Positions 34,001 through 45,945 of a stretch of DNA of 64,000 nucleotides are shown here, in pieces. Under the pieces are notes generated by a model. That model was not told the DNA's origin and did not search any database. It saw nothing but the letters and a program-made list of their open reading frames with translations. How positions within the stretch are numbered: the first letter of the stretch is position 1; each line of letters begins with the position of its first letter. The stretch comes from Phylloscopus collybita (lineage: Eukaryota; Chordata; Aves; Passeriformes; Phylloscopidae). The position numbers were made by a program, and so were the translations under genes. Location of the stretch: the NCBI GenBank assembly GCA_027886175.1, contig JAJNNQ010000100.1, forward strand, positions 2,891,501 to 2,955,500, written 5' to 3'.

Positions 34001-35285
34001 TTTCAGTTCAGAGGACGTTCTGTGCTATGGCTTCACTTTGCTGAAATCCTGATCAAAGCAGAGCTGTGAAATCTTACTATCCCATTGCTAACTGCACTGT
34101 TGACTTTATGCATACTTCCAAAATCCCTGCTTCCCCTTAGACCTTTTGACCACCTTACTAAAAGGGAAAAAAAAAAAGAAAAAAAAAAAAGGCCAGATAT
34201 TTGCATTTGGTACTGTTCAGTACTTTCTTGCTAGCAACAGCCTTGCTAGCGAGGTGAAACACAACTTTCCTGCTCTATAATGAAAAGAATAAACCTTTTC
34301 CATGGTTCCTCCATGGCTGCTCTGCTCTGAAACACGGGTGGGATCATTTTGCCCACTGGGATGGATGCAGTTCATTAACCTCAGAGACACCCCCTTCATC
34401 AAAGAAAGGAGCAAAACGACTCACCAGCTTTCCCTCTCAGATTCCCTGATTACACTAATCCCAGAAGATCTGCATTTCATTTTTTTTCCCATCTGGGATG
34501 AGAATCCAGCAGGGAGAAGTTCAGGGTGCCTGAATGTTTCCATAAGTGCCTCAAATGACTTTGTGCACTTCAGCTCGGCAGCTGTGTAACCAAGAGCAGC
34601 AGCGTGGGGCTCCCCATCAGCCTCCACCCACCCCTGCCCCTGGGGTCTCCTGGGACAGGGACCATTCTGAGGGGACTGGAGGGTGCTGGGACACCTCACC
34701 CATCACCAGGTGGATGGAGATACTTCACGTTTCTCCCAACAGTTTTCTCCCTCCGGGGTTTAGATTTTGAGGAAAGGAGGAAAGGAGATGTTGGTGCCAT
34801 GACAGAGTCAGAGTTGTGGCTGTCTGTGACAGTGTTTTCCAGGCGAGTCTCCCAGCAGGGAAGGTACCAGCTGGACCAGAGCTGGTTTGAGGTGACACTG
34901 AAGTGATCCTGCTGTTCCTGGGATGGTTTCATGCAGTGGCCATGGGGATCACAGACCTCCAGCACACCAGAACTTCCATTTCAGCAAATTAAACACCCCA
35001 GGGACACCCTGGTGGGCATCCTGATGCTTCAGGAGCTGGATGTCAATGTCAGGGAGAGTCCATGGATGTTGGATGGGCTCTATCAACACAGTAGGGGTGC
35101 CTGCATGAGAGCTTGGGGCACAGGGACATCCCCACCCAGAGCAGGGCACTGGTGTGCACAGCTCTGCAGGGGTGACTGGGGAGCTGACGCTGTGTTCAGC
35201 TTGTTTCTGTGGCCTCTGAACATCAGCCTTGAAGTCAACCTTCTTTCCTGGAGGAAAAAAAAATAGTAGTTCTGACATTCCAAGA
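31038..35285. other. Intergenic, no gene seen
   Basis: Mostly single-copy-looking sequence. An A-rich tract with two A runs lies at about 34170-34190. Frames of 90-125 aa on both strands show no domain or conservation-like signature. Confidence 0.5.
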
Positions 35286-35289
35286 AATC

Positions 35290-35720
35290 CCAAAGGGAAA
35301 AATACTGAAAATTAAATGGGTTGGTCTGCGTCCAACTCACTTACTCAGGGGAGATAAATGATTTCGTATGCTAATGACCATTCCCTCAAATCTCTGACAT
35401 TTTCTTACAATGTACTTAAGTACAGTTTGTTTTGCTTTCTGTCTCCACAACAATTACAAAGATTTATATTTTATTGCTCCGGTTGTGTTTGCCAGGACCA
35501 CACTTCCTTTCCTTTTTAAAGGCGCAGGGATATTGTCTGGGACGGCAGAGAACGGCGCTTTCCGAACAGCTAAAATGAAAATAAACAAGGCTGAACTTAT
35601 CTGGTGGAAGAGGGCAGACACTTTCACTAGGCACAGCAAAGCCAATAAAGGCTTCTGGCTCTTTTCTCCTCGACAGATCAGTACACACAGACTCAGCAGC
35701 AGTTCATAAGCAAGACAACT
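35290..35720. promoter_or_regulatory. Enhancer-like noncoding block
   Basis: Repeat-free complex sequence with retained CpGs (about 35533-35570). Visible words include ATGCTAAT at 35368-35375 (POU octamer-like), AACAATTACAAAG (SOX-like, about 35449) and AAAATAAACAAGG (forkhead type, about 35578). The density of plausible developmental motifs resembles conserved enhancers; function is inference. Confidence 0.35.
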
Positions 35721-36179
35721 CTGTCACCTTTGGTGATAAACTCCAAATTAATTCCTCCTTCCAATGTGATTATGGAAGGCTCAAACCTGCCACCTTTCCT
35801 GGTGCTTCTGGTGCTGAGGGCTAATTCCCTCTGCCTACTGTTTGGCAAAGGGGCTGCCTGGGGAGGAGGGAACGCCTGTGTTGGTTCAAGCTGGTGGGAG
35901 AACAAGGTGCCACTGTGTCCAGGGGCATGGAGCACAAACGAGGATTGTTTCTGGTGACACCTTTCCTTGACTCCTCCACCCATCTCCCAGCAGTGTGAGT
36001 GACTCACAGCTCCATTGAGGAGAACTCACAGCAATGCCTTCAGTTTTATCTTTCATGTATTTCAGGTTCTGTGCTGCCCAGGGGTGCAGCTCTGAGCTCA
36101 CATTCAGGGTCACTCTGCTCTGCACAGAGCAGGGACACAAAACAAATCCTGGTCCTGCTGCACACCAAGGACAACTTTC

Positions 36180-36478
36180 AGCCCAACAGCACAAACAAGG
36201 GTGGCTGGAGGGAGGAACAAGAAGGATGGGACCTCACAACCTGCAGCTGTAACTGGACAATTAAACCCCAATGTGCAAATGGACCAAAACTGATCAAAGT
36301 GTGAGACCTGGTGATCGTTTGTCCATTTTGTGACCATTTTAGGTCCACCTTGGGTGCAGCCCTGGCCAGGCTCTTGTCCTGCCCAAGGTGTGTTCTGGAG
36401 GCCTTTCAATAAATATCTACTTTATTCTCTGGCTCTGCCCAGTCTCTGTTCCAGGTCAGCCTTCCCCAGGCATCCACA
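36180..36478 (+). mobile_element. LTR-like 3' portion of an endogenous retrovirus
   Basis: Segments such as AAACCCCAATGTGCAAATGG, CCATTTTGTGACCATTTTAG and TTCAATAAATATCTACTTTA, the last with a canonical AATAAA at 36408-36413, and then CAGTCTCTGTTCCAGG with an end near GGCATCCACA, resemble the R-U5 part of songbird ERV LTRs from memory. The left end is uncertain; no internal viral genes adjoin. Confidence 0.45.
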
Positions 36479-38935
36479 GGACGAGGAAGATTTTTGTTCC
36501 TGACTCTGCCAGGCAGGGTGCTGGTGCTAAACGAGCAGAGCTGGGTTAAGGCTGCAGGGAGCAGAGCTGAGCTCACCATTCAGGCTGGAAACCAGATAAC
36601 CCTGGGCTGCAGTGGCACTTTGCCCACAGCTGAGGAGCCTTTTCTGTCACCCTGTGTGTGCCACACTGAGCTGCTCAGCCCCATGAGAGTTGCTGAGCCC
36701 CGTGATCCTGCTGCCTGCCACTAATCCATCCCCTGCTCTCATTATTCAACGCCCCGTGTTGCTTTAAGAGCACCCATCCCCTTCTAGACCTGCTGGCGTG
36801 GCAGACACAGGGTGGTCAAGGATGTCCTGACTCACTGACCAGGACTGTCTGCCCAATCCCTGGCAAGTGACCACGGGAGCTTTGCTGGTCCTCTCCAACC
36901 CAGCCCTCATGAGGGGTGGTCGTGTGTGGGAATTGGCTCCAGCCAAAAACGGGCTGCAAACGGTGACCTCATGGCAGCTCCTGTTTGTACAGACACGGGG
37001 AGAATCCACTGATTGTGGCTTTCTTGGGAGTCATTTGCAGTCTGTGAGTAATGTGGACCACAAGACGAGAAAAAAACTAAAAGGGGAGTCTTAAAAAAGA
37101 AAAGGAGAAAAGACAGTGGAGTCAGTGTTTTCTGCCCTGTGCTCTGGTCATCTTGAGCAACAGCATTCCCAAAAGTCTCTGTTCAAATGGGCTGTGCCAG
37201 TTTGGAAATGGAGAGGCTGGTGAAAGATGATGGTGAAAAGTCCCTCTCTTTCAGGATTATCACCATTTGCACAGATTCCAGCAGAAAAATGCAAAGTGGT
37301 GGTGATTGCAGTGTGATAAAGGTTTGTGCTCTCATTTAAACAGTTTAAAGAACTACATGAGCACTGGCATTAGTTGGAAAATTTCCACAGCCAAATGCAG
37401 CTCTTCCTAACCTCTTAACTACCCTGTGTTTAAAATTACTGAGGCTAAGGATTGTGCATTGTATATCCCCTACTGTATATCCTTTATTGTCACGTTCTCT
37501 ATGGATTGTATGATGGACTCAGAAATTCAGGTTTTGATTCCTATCCCCATCCTTAAACTTCCTGTATGACCTTGGGAAAGTCTCCTCGTGCTTCTGTTTA
37601 TCACTCAGTGCTTTGGGAAAAGGAAATAAGAACACGGGATCCTCTTTTGTGGGATGCAAAACTCAGCTTATTGCCAAAATTTGAGTGAGAAAAAACGCCA
37701 GTCACTTCCACAGCTGATGGAAGAGCCGGGGGATGCCACGAAACACGTTCAAAACTTTAATAATTCCCAATGGCTCTGAAGATATTTCGGGTTTCTCACC
37801 ACTAGTCAGCCTTCCTCTGCCATTTGCTCCTGGTGTCTTCCAGCAATTCCTTGTGCAGTGCTCATCGCAGCAGTCCTCATCTGGTGCCAGCTGAAATATG
37901 CAGCCATAATAAAGACATTTTATTTCAAAGCTTCCCCCTCTGCTCGTGGCCAGAACGTCTGAGTATCTTCCACCGTGCTTCTGCTAACAGCAATAACAAC
38001 AGCAATAAAAAAAAAAGGCAAACAGCAGAAGACTTCTCAGCTGGTGCTTGGTCCCCACACTGCTGGTTTGAGCTGGTTTTGGGAGGAGGGAGGATTCTGC
38101 TGGTTGGATTCAAGGTGTGTTTTGGGCAGAGCCCACCTGCCCACGGGATAGACACGGGTTTGGCTCCAGCCCCTCTGGCCAGGACCTCCAGTGGTGCCCA
38201 TCCCTGTGATGTGGCTGTGGCTTCCTCTCCCCACCCTCCCCCTGGGTGGGAGCTGCCAGCGTGGGCAGCATCTCCGTTGAGCAGAACAATAAAGTCTGAG
38301 CTCCTATTCCCGAAGGGGAAACGTAAATGGTGAGATCTTGCCTAAAAATATGGATTATGAAAGTGCATCCATTTCTATTGTCTCAGCGAAACATTTGAGC
38401 TTAATCAGACACACATTATTTGTCTCTGTGGATGGAATTCTCTGGCCTGTGTTCCCCAGGTCACAGCAGATGATCTAATGGTCCCTTTGGCCCTAAAATT
38501 CCCTGAAACAATGAAACATGGGTTTCATTAATGGAGCTAGACTTTTGGAAGAGTGAAATATGAGCTACACACATCCCGATAATACATCTTTCAGATTCCT
38601 CCGGAATTTGTCCATCTTTTTGCCAGACTGCAGCTTGTGGAGTGAGGCAGGGCCCTGATCTCTCTCCCTTGGGAACAAAGTCCTAACCCAGCTTTGTCTA
38701 TTGAAAGGCAGATGTCTGCATGCTCCTGCAGGACATTTGACCATCCAAAACCAAGTCTCTGGAGAGCCTTAATCTCCTTTTCTCTCCTTTCAGCCATGGA
38801 TTGTATAACTGCTGTTGTCCATTATATGCATTGTGTCAGATCCCAGACCAAAGTCCTGCTCCTGAGGCTTTAGTTCCTCCATTCTCTATGATGATCTGCT
38901 CTGGCATCAAGACAAGGACAGGAGAAGGATTTGGG
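36479..38935. other. Intergenic, no gene seen
   Basis: Single-copy-looking sequence, GC-rich at 36480-37030 and AT-rich after. A 169-aa plus-strand frame at 37824-38333 spans a Lys/Asn homopolymer run and has no recognisable domain. Confidence 0.5.
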
Positions 38936-38939
38936 GTAA

Positions 38940-39028
38940 CCTAATTATGGGACCTTTTCTTAGGAGTTGGACTTGACAATCCTTGTGGGTCCCTTTCAAC
39001 TGAGAACATTCTGTGATCCTGTAATTGT
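38940..39028 (+). mobile_element. CR1 LINE 3' end, short fragment
   Basis: GAGTTGGACTTGACAATCCT, TGTGGGTCCCTTTCAACTG and ACATTCTGTGATCCTGT are the CR1 3' terminal signature of a different subfamily from the neighbouring copy. Confidence 0.7.
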
Positions 39029-39049
39029 AGCCTTCCTGTGCCTGAAGAG

Positions 39050-39362
39050 AGCATGCAAAAGGTGGAGAGGGATGTTTCACCAGGAGCTGGAGTGACAGGA
39101 CAGGGAGAATGTCTTCACACTGGCAGAGAGTAGGCTTAGATTGGAAATTGGGATGAAATCCTTCCCTGGGGGGGGTGGGCAGGCCCTGGCACAGGGTACC
39201 CAGAGAAGCTGTGGCTGCCCCTGGATCCCTGGCAGTGTCCAAGGCCCGATTTGAGGGGGCTTGGAGCAATCTGGGACAGTGGGAGGTGTCCCTGCCCGTG
39301 GCAGAGGGTGAGAACCAGATAATTTATAAGATCCCTTCCAACCCAGGCAATATGATATGAAT
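39050..39362 (+). mobile_element. CR1 LINE fragment, plus strand
   Basis: CAGGAGCTGGAGTGACAGGA, TGGGCAGGCCCTGGCACAGG, GGATCCCTGGCAGTGTCCAA, GGACAGTGGGAGGTGTCCCT and AGATCCCTTCCAACCCAG. 5'-truncated. It follows directly after the 3' end of another CR1 copy. Confidence 0.85.
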
Positions 39363-40250
39363 CATCCCAGGATGATTCTGGGCTCAGGTGATTCCTGGAA
39401 ATACAATCCCTGTGGATCTACTTGCCTGTGATGAAGAGCTGCTGCTTGTCCCAGTATCCACCATCCTGCAGAACCATGCCCTGTCCTCTCCTGGTTCATC
39501 CCTGAAGCAGGGCAGGACTAGAGGAGGCAGTTACAGCCTGGCACAGATGAGGTTAAGCACAAAGACACGCAGCAGAGAATGCCACCAGCCAGAGATGGCA
39601 CCAGGGGACATTTCAGCATTGCAGCTGTCACCTCAGAGCAGCCACATCCGCAGGAGCCAGGCTTCTTCATCCAGCTCCAACCCTCTCTGACCTCCTTGCT
39701 GAATGCCTGTGGATGTGCACAACCACTGTGGAGAGGGTCCCAGACTCAGGAGTCGTCTAATTTGTGTGAAAGACCAAGAACAAAACAAAAAAAGCTGCAG
39801 AAGGATTGAATTGCAGAAGCCAGCCCCCCTGCCCGGCCCGGGCAGGCTGTGATTACAGACAATACCTTCCGGATTTCCAAGAGGGAAGCGATATATCCTT
39901 CCCAGGGCAGGCCCAGGACAGCTGTCATGCTTTGTGGCTGCCCTGGGTATGCAATGATGTCATTTCAGAGAAGGAATCAAAGATTGGCTTCAGTTTGAGG
40001 AGGTTTAGTTGTTTTCGTGTTTTTTAAACTTTGCCTTCATTTCCTTTTTTTTTTTTTCTAATTTATTTTTTGCCTTAAAATTTCACCCAGAGATGTTTCC
40101 AAACCCAAGAGCCTTCCCTCCCTTCCCCTCTCACTCTTTCCCTGCTGTCCCGTGCTGGCGCCGGGCACTGGATCCTTACTGGGAAATGGGAAGGTCACAC
40201 GGTTTGCTGTCAGCCACAGAGACCTCTTTGGCCACGGCGTGAATCACCCT
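39363..40250. other. Intergenic, no gene seen
   Basis: Single-copy-looking; includes ATGATGTCAT (ATF/CRE-like) at about 39954-39963 and a T run near 40046-40058. No coding signal. Confidence 0.45.
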
Positions 40251-41000
40251 GGAGAGAGGCTCATTTTCTGCACCACCTCCCGAAATGTCAGAGAAAAATA
40301 AACCCCACTGTGCGGCTGTAATGAGGCATATTCTGGGCCTGTTTGCTTTGTAGGCAAAAAGCCACTACCAGCAAGCCGAGCTAGCTATAGGTTCCAAAAA
40401 AATCTCCTTTACCAAGGTTATTGTATGTGGAGGAGAGCTGCCAGGTTCTCCAGGCTGGAATGCGTGTTTTCCAAGGAGCAGGCTCTTCTGGCACATCCTG
40501 AGCAATCCAGAGTCAGATGTGCAACCAAGTGAGGGCTGCAGAGGCCCAGCGCCAGCGAGGGGAATGTCACCGTGGCAAGGGGGGAAATCAGATATAACAC
40601 CAACCCTGAAGCTCTGTCCCACTCCCAAAATTCACTAATCTCCTGAAGGAGGGATCACCCCGGTCTTGGCCTGGTGCCCAAATCCATCCTGGCTTATCAC
40701 TCAGCCAAGCTGATCCATCAACACCGGGAGTTTCCATCTCCCAGGATGGGCTGCAGGGAGCCAAAATCTGTCACCTCTTTCCTCTGCCTCATTAGGTCCT
40801 GCCTTTCACAGGATGCTGGAATCAAGGCCCATGTGTTCATGGACAGATAAATCGCCTCAGACCATCAAATAAAGGGAATTCTAACACAAGGGCCTATCTG
40901 TGGGCCCGGTATTTTCGCATTCCCGGTAAAACTTTATGAGGCGGGAAGTGCGATAATTGAGGGAAAGTTTCACAAAAAGCACCAGCTCACTTTTTAAAAG
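40251..41000. promoter_or_regulatory. Enhancer-like noncoding block with E2F-type word
   Basis: Two complex repeat-free patches (about 40255-40410 and 40840-41000). The second keeps CpGs and has GGCGGGAA (40940-40947, E2F type) next to TTTCGCATTCCCGG and GTGCGATAAT. Constraint is suspected, not shown. Confidence 0.3.
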
Positions 41001-42120
41001 GGCTCTTGGGTGCAGGTCTGTCATCATCACTGGGGTTTGCTAGGCCTCAGCATCAGGGTTTTAATACTGGGAAGAGCTTTTGGGGACAGCAGGGCTGCTG
41101 TGAAAGGAAGGATTTCCTGTCTCACCTGTGGGGCTGGAGGGCTTTGATCGACACATTTCTGTAATTCAGGGCCCAGCTCGTTAAAGTTTAGCCCCCAAAG
41201 TCCACCTGCAGCTTTCAAACTGGAATATCCAAAAACATCAACCCCCTTGAGAAGCTTTCTTTAAGTTTGTAGGAACTCACAAGGTTTGCTTAGGCAAACT
41301 CAGCTTCACCAGCTGATGAAGAATTCGACCTCAAATTACGCGATGTAATCACACCGAGTTTGAACAAAGCATCTAGACCAGAGTCATATTTCTGGCAGTG
41401 GAAATATATAAGAAAAATACACTTAAAAATATATAAACAGGGTGAAAATGTGCAAGGCTACCTCTAAACTCTCTCACAGCCTCCAAAATGATCCCTTGCA
41501 GTAGGTGATTATGTGTATTTGTGAACTTTAACCTACCCTTGGCCTGATCTTGGCAGAGCTGAGGTTCTTTGCTCTCCATGGCTCCAGCACTCCCAGGCTG
41601 TCCCTCTGGCTATGGGAGCAGGGATCTCCTCTGGGGTCTCTCCCCTCTCCATGAGATCATTGACACATTTGCACTTCTGTTCCCAGATTACTTCAACACG
41701 GGGCCTACCTTCATCAGCACAGTGTCGATTCCCACACTTGGGAATGACAATTGCAGTGGTAATTTTAAAGGTATTTTTCATCCACGAGGAGCCAAGCAAG
41801 ACCTTTTTAAAGCAGCGACATCAAGGGAATATTTGTTTTAAAAATTTTAGCGGGAGGGGACGGCTATTTGTGCACTTTATGTTTCCTTTTCACTTCAGCT
41901 CCTTTTTTTTGCCCTTGCAGGCAGAGTTTTCTGTGTAAGCTGTTGCTGTGTGACTCCTTTTCCTCTTCCCTGTAAACGCTGGGCACCTTATAGACCAAGA
42001 AGCCACAATTGGGAATGCATTCAGAGACCATTAGTGCAGGAAGTCGGGTCAAATCCAAAGAAACCATGAAGCAGTAAGTTGGAAAACACGGGATGAATGG
42101 CCTTTTCATACCGCCGCTTT
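41001..42120. other. Intergenic, nothing recognised
   Basis: An AT-rich patch with (ATATA) words at about 41400-41435; otherwise single-copy-looking. No gene. Confidence 0.45.
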
Positions 42121-42480
42121 CAGGTGGAGTTTGTTTTTGGATTAAAGGAGTTTATTCAGGTATTCACAAATATCCCGGCTCTCTGAACTGGCTGGAATGT
42201 GGAAACCTCCAAGTCATAATCAATTGCCGTAAAAGGGATTGGCGTGTTCTAACTGGGGAATAGAGGGATGAAAGAGTCCTAATTAGGTGACACGCCTTCA
42301 GAACGGGATGAAAGGCCCAGGACGTCCTCAAAGACGCGAGCAAATACGAAAATCTCAAATCACCTCTTTCTTTACTGGCAATCACCACGCTCCAAAAATG
42401 TTGGGTTTGTGTGTACCCAAGTCCCACATCATTTTTTTCTCCCCCCCACTTTGCGGGCTTGGCTGGGGAGTTAAAAAATA
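42121..42480. promoter_or_regulatory. Enhancer-like noncoding block
   Basis: Repeat-free, CpG-retaining block with GGAATGT (42194-42200, TEAD type), ATAATCAATT (homeodomain type), CCTAATTAGG (palindromic homeodomain site, about 42278) and AGGTGACACG. Texture suggests constraint; function is inferred. Confidence 0.35.
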
Positions 42481-45400
42481 AAAGGCCCCAGCAGAAGTGA
42501 AACGTGACAGAGCCTTGTTCTCTCCCCTCGCAGGGGCTGCAGGGACTGGGATGGATGTGTCCTGCTAATATGAAAATGAGGAGAAGTTTGGATGGTTGAG
42601 GTGTGATGCCATGGAAAATGCTGTCTGTGGCAAGGCCATGCTCAGAGGTTCATCCATGATTTTTCCTTCTGGGCACACGGAAGAGGGAAGCTGCTGACCT
42701 GAGTTCAGCAAAATCAGGATTAGAAATCACAGCAGAAAGAATCTGGAGCGGTGATCACCACAGGGATCAAATACAGATGGAAAACATCCTCAGGAGAGGA
42801 GAAAATACAGCATTTTTTTTTTTCCTGCTAGGAGAAGTAAGTTGGGGTTATGTCCTTCCTTCCCACCTGAACTTCCAGGAATGGCACCTTTTAGTGACCT
42901 GCAGATCTGGCTCAACAGAGACCTCGATATTCCCAGCACAAACCACCTTTGGCTGTTTGCAAGGCTACCCTAGGTCACCTTTGCCAAGCACTCTGGAGAT
43001 GCAATTTGCAACAGAGGTGTCAATAATTATCTCTGCAAAGCAGCTGAAAATGTGGATTTAGAGCCCATTATCAGGGCTGGGAACTAAACACTAAGTCGGG
43101 TCTTTCTGCACTCATTAGGCTCAGCTTATTTCAAGCCTCTTGTGCTGCTGTCAGTTGAAGACCATTGTTTCCCAGCTTGGTGTTAAAAGAAATGGAAGGC
43201 TGTTGGGAACTGGCAAGGTCTCTGGAAATAAGTGAAACCTTCTCCCCTTCTCATCCTCAGCACATAAACACCCCTTATAAACAGCAAATATACCAGAGGA
43301 AAATCCACATTTTATACATCCTGAAGCACTTGAACCTCTGAGGGCTCTGCATTTAGAGAAACAGCCAGTATGGCTTCAGACATCCTTCAAAATAAAACCT
43401 CCCACTCCTATTACATAGTGGCAAATATTTGGCACTCAATAATAGTGCCTAAATTACCTTTTTTTTTTTTTTTTTTCCCCTACATGGCACACATCTCGTT
43501 CTTCAAACCTCACAGAGCATCCTTTTCCCCTCCCACAGGTGCACAGACACGGGAGGGACCCAAGGATTCAAGCACAGCCTTGGAACCTGCTTTGAATCTG
43601 CACTGCTGCTGGCAGGAAAGCGATATTTGAAAGGATATTATTGCTGAATTTATTACGGCGGGGTAGGATGTGTGCGTTTTTCTGCAGCGTTTCTGCTCTG
43701 ACCAAGATGCTGACCCAAATTCCATTTTGGGTCTCGTATCAACAATTGTTGGGTGCAGCCAGCCAACATTTTTTTTTGATGGAGCAATTTTCTACCCGCT
43801 CTGGAATGCTGTCTAAATTATATACGAGATGCAGGAATTTGGGATAAATTTACAACTCCCCAAAAGGTGAGATATCGGATTTTGGCTTTCCCACTTCTTT
43901 TTAATAATGGCAAAGTCGTTTTAATTTAGTGCCACAGAGACATTTCATTTTGATTTTCTTCCTTTGACTCATTTGGGTCAAGCAGTCCATTATATTTAAT
44001 AGCATATTATTTTTACATTATGTTACATGTTCCCGGGGCCAACGCTGGCACGCAGGGTGGAAACTTGTCCCTTCCACTTCTCTGCATCCTTTGGTGGTTT
44101 CCATTAGCTCCACACTGCTGAAAGCAGCTCTGCTGCTTCCTCTGCTTGGGCTTTTGAAAAAGATTTCTCTTGGAGATGCTCTGCTGCACTTTTCCAAGGC
44201 TCAGCTGTGGGTGGTTTGTGTCCAGCTTGGCAGAAGTGGAGTGCTGGGTGTTTAAATCTCCACAAAGATGCTCCATGTTCTCCCTCCTGGGCTCACAGCT
44301 GGAGCTGAGCTGACCATGGATCCTTTGGAAAGATTTTTTTTTTCTCCCCCCACACTGGCTCAAATCCTCTCCTGGTGTAAGGCCCTGCTTCCAGCTCCTG
44401 CAGTGTTGGAGATTTATCTGGCAGCTCATTCCAGCTTTACCAGCAGCCTTCAGTGCTGCGGTGCCCAGCATGAGTACCCCCCAAAAGACTCAGATATCCA
44501 GAAAAAAGCTGGCAGAGGAAAAAAATCTCAAATCTCTATGCTGGTGATGAAATCCTTCCATACTCTGGCCTGACCTCCTTGAAGTCTTTTCCTCCTTTTT
44601 TTTTTTATAATTTTTTTTTTCCTCTCTGAAACCATCTCCTTTACTGCCTAAGCTCTCAGTGCCTCGCCAGCTCTCACTGCCCCCAGATTTGAACTCCTGA
44701 GAGAATGACCATGCTGAGAAGTCTGAGCTTCACCCTGAGGCTGCCCCTCTCTGTATTTCATGTGTTGTTAAGTTTAGGAAGTGCCACGCTCAGCCCCTCC
44801 AGCCCTGCTGTCACCTCCTCCTCCTCGGGTCACTCGGCCAATCCTGCTCTGCCCAGGGAGGTGCGTGTTGGCATTTCCTCCTGCACAGGAAACTCTTCTT
44901 ATTCCTGAAGCTCATTGCCTCTCCCAGGAGCTCCAGTTTTGGGAGCTGTTGCTGCATTCTGGGGGGGGGGGTTCATTCTGTAACGTTCTATAAATGGTCA
45001 GGTTGTACAAAGGACTTATTCAAGATAAAAAAGCCGCCCTGAAATAGCAGCTTAGGTTGGGCTGGGGGATATGTGATGCAAAACAAAGACCTGCATTTTC
45101 TCTGAAAAGGAAATAAAAATAAATTCATGCCCCGGCTGACTGTGCATTGAGATCACTTAAATGCTGCTGGGTTTTGCACACTGCTGGTGGCTGTGTGAGT
45201 GCTCGAAAGCAAAAGTTGAGACCCTGCTCTTTTTGGGAGGAGTTGGTAAAAAGAGGCGATTTGCTTCCTTCAAGAAAGAGACAAACGGAAAACAAAATAG
45301 AACAAAAAAGGGCAGATAATTTTCCATCTGCTCATGGTGCCCACAGAGGCATTTGCAAGTGTTTAGAAAAACCTGGTGGCTCAGAGCTCTGGAGATTTTG

Positions 45401-45790
45401 GAAACTGCACTGAAACTCTTCTGGAGACAACTCTGTGTAAGGATAATATTCACTGCTCTGAATTCCTCATGCTTCTCACGGGCTCTGGAAAGTCCATGGG
45501 GCTGTCATCCCTGGGGCTGCCACTCCAGCACCCCATTTCTCTGCAGCAAAAATCACTTTGAGAACAGAAATCCAGTTTGTTAAGTTCCTATTCCTCGAGA
45601 GTTTCTTGAGCTTTGTGGAATTAGTAAAAGACTCTTTCTGACAGCTCTTCCAACAGCATTCTGTGAGGGCAGGTTTTGCTGAGCAAGGAACATAGCTATT
45701 ATTGAATTAATTTATGTCATAAATGTGGAAAGCACTACTTGAAGAGGATATTTCAAATCTGCTGAAATACTTCATGGTAAAAAAACCCAG
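42481..45790. other. Intergenic, no gene seen
   Basis: Contains T runs (43459-43476, 44597-44622), an 11-G run at 44961-44971, and an AT-rich complex patch at about 43890-44030. A 152-aa minus frame at 44013-44471 has no recognisable domain. Confidence 0.5.
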
Positions 45791-45794
45791 ACCT

Positions 45795-45945
45795 GAGTGG
45801 AAGTCCCTTCTAATAGGGACCTTCTCCTACTCCAGGTTGCTCCAAGCCCCATCCAGCCTGGCCTTGGACACTTCCAGGGATCCAGGGGCAGCCACAGCTT
45901 CTCTGGGCACCCTGTGCCAGGGCCTCAGCACCCTCACAGTGCTTG
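45795..45945 (-). mobile_element. CR1 LINE fragment, minus strand
   Basis: CCAGGTTGCTCCAAGCCCC, ATCCAGCCTGGCCTTGGACA, GGGATCCAGGGGCAGCCACA and CACCCTGTGCCAGGGCCTCA, a reverse-complemented CR1 3' region missing the last 3' bases. Confidence 0.85.
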
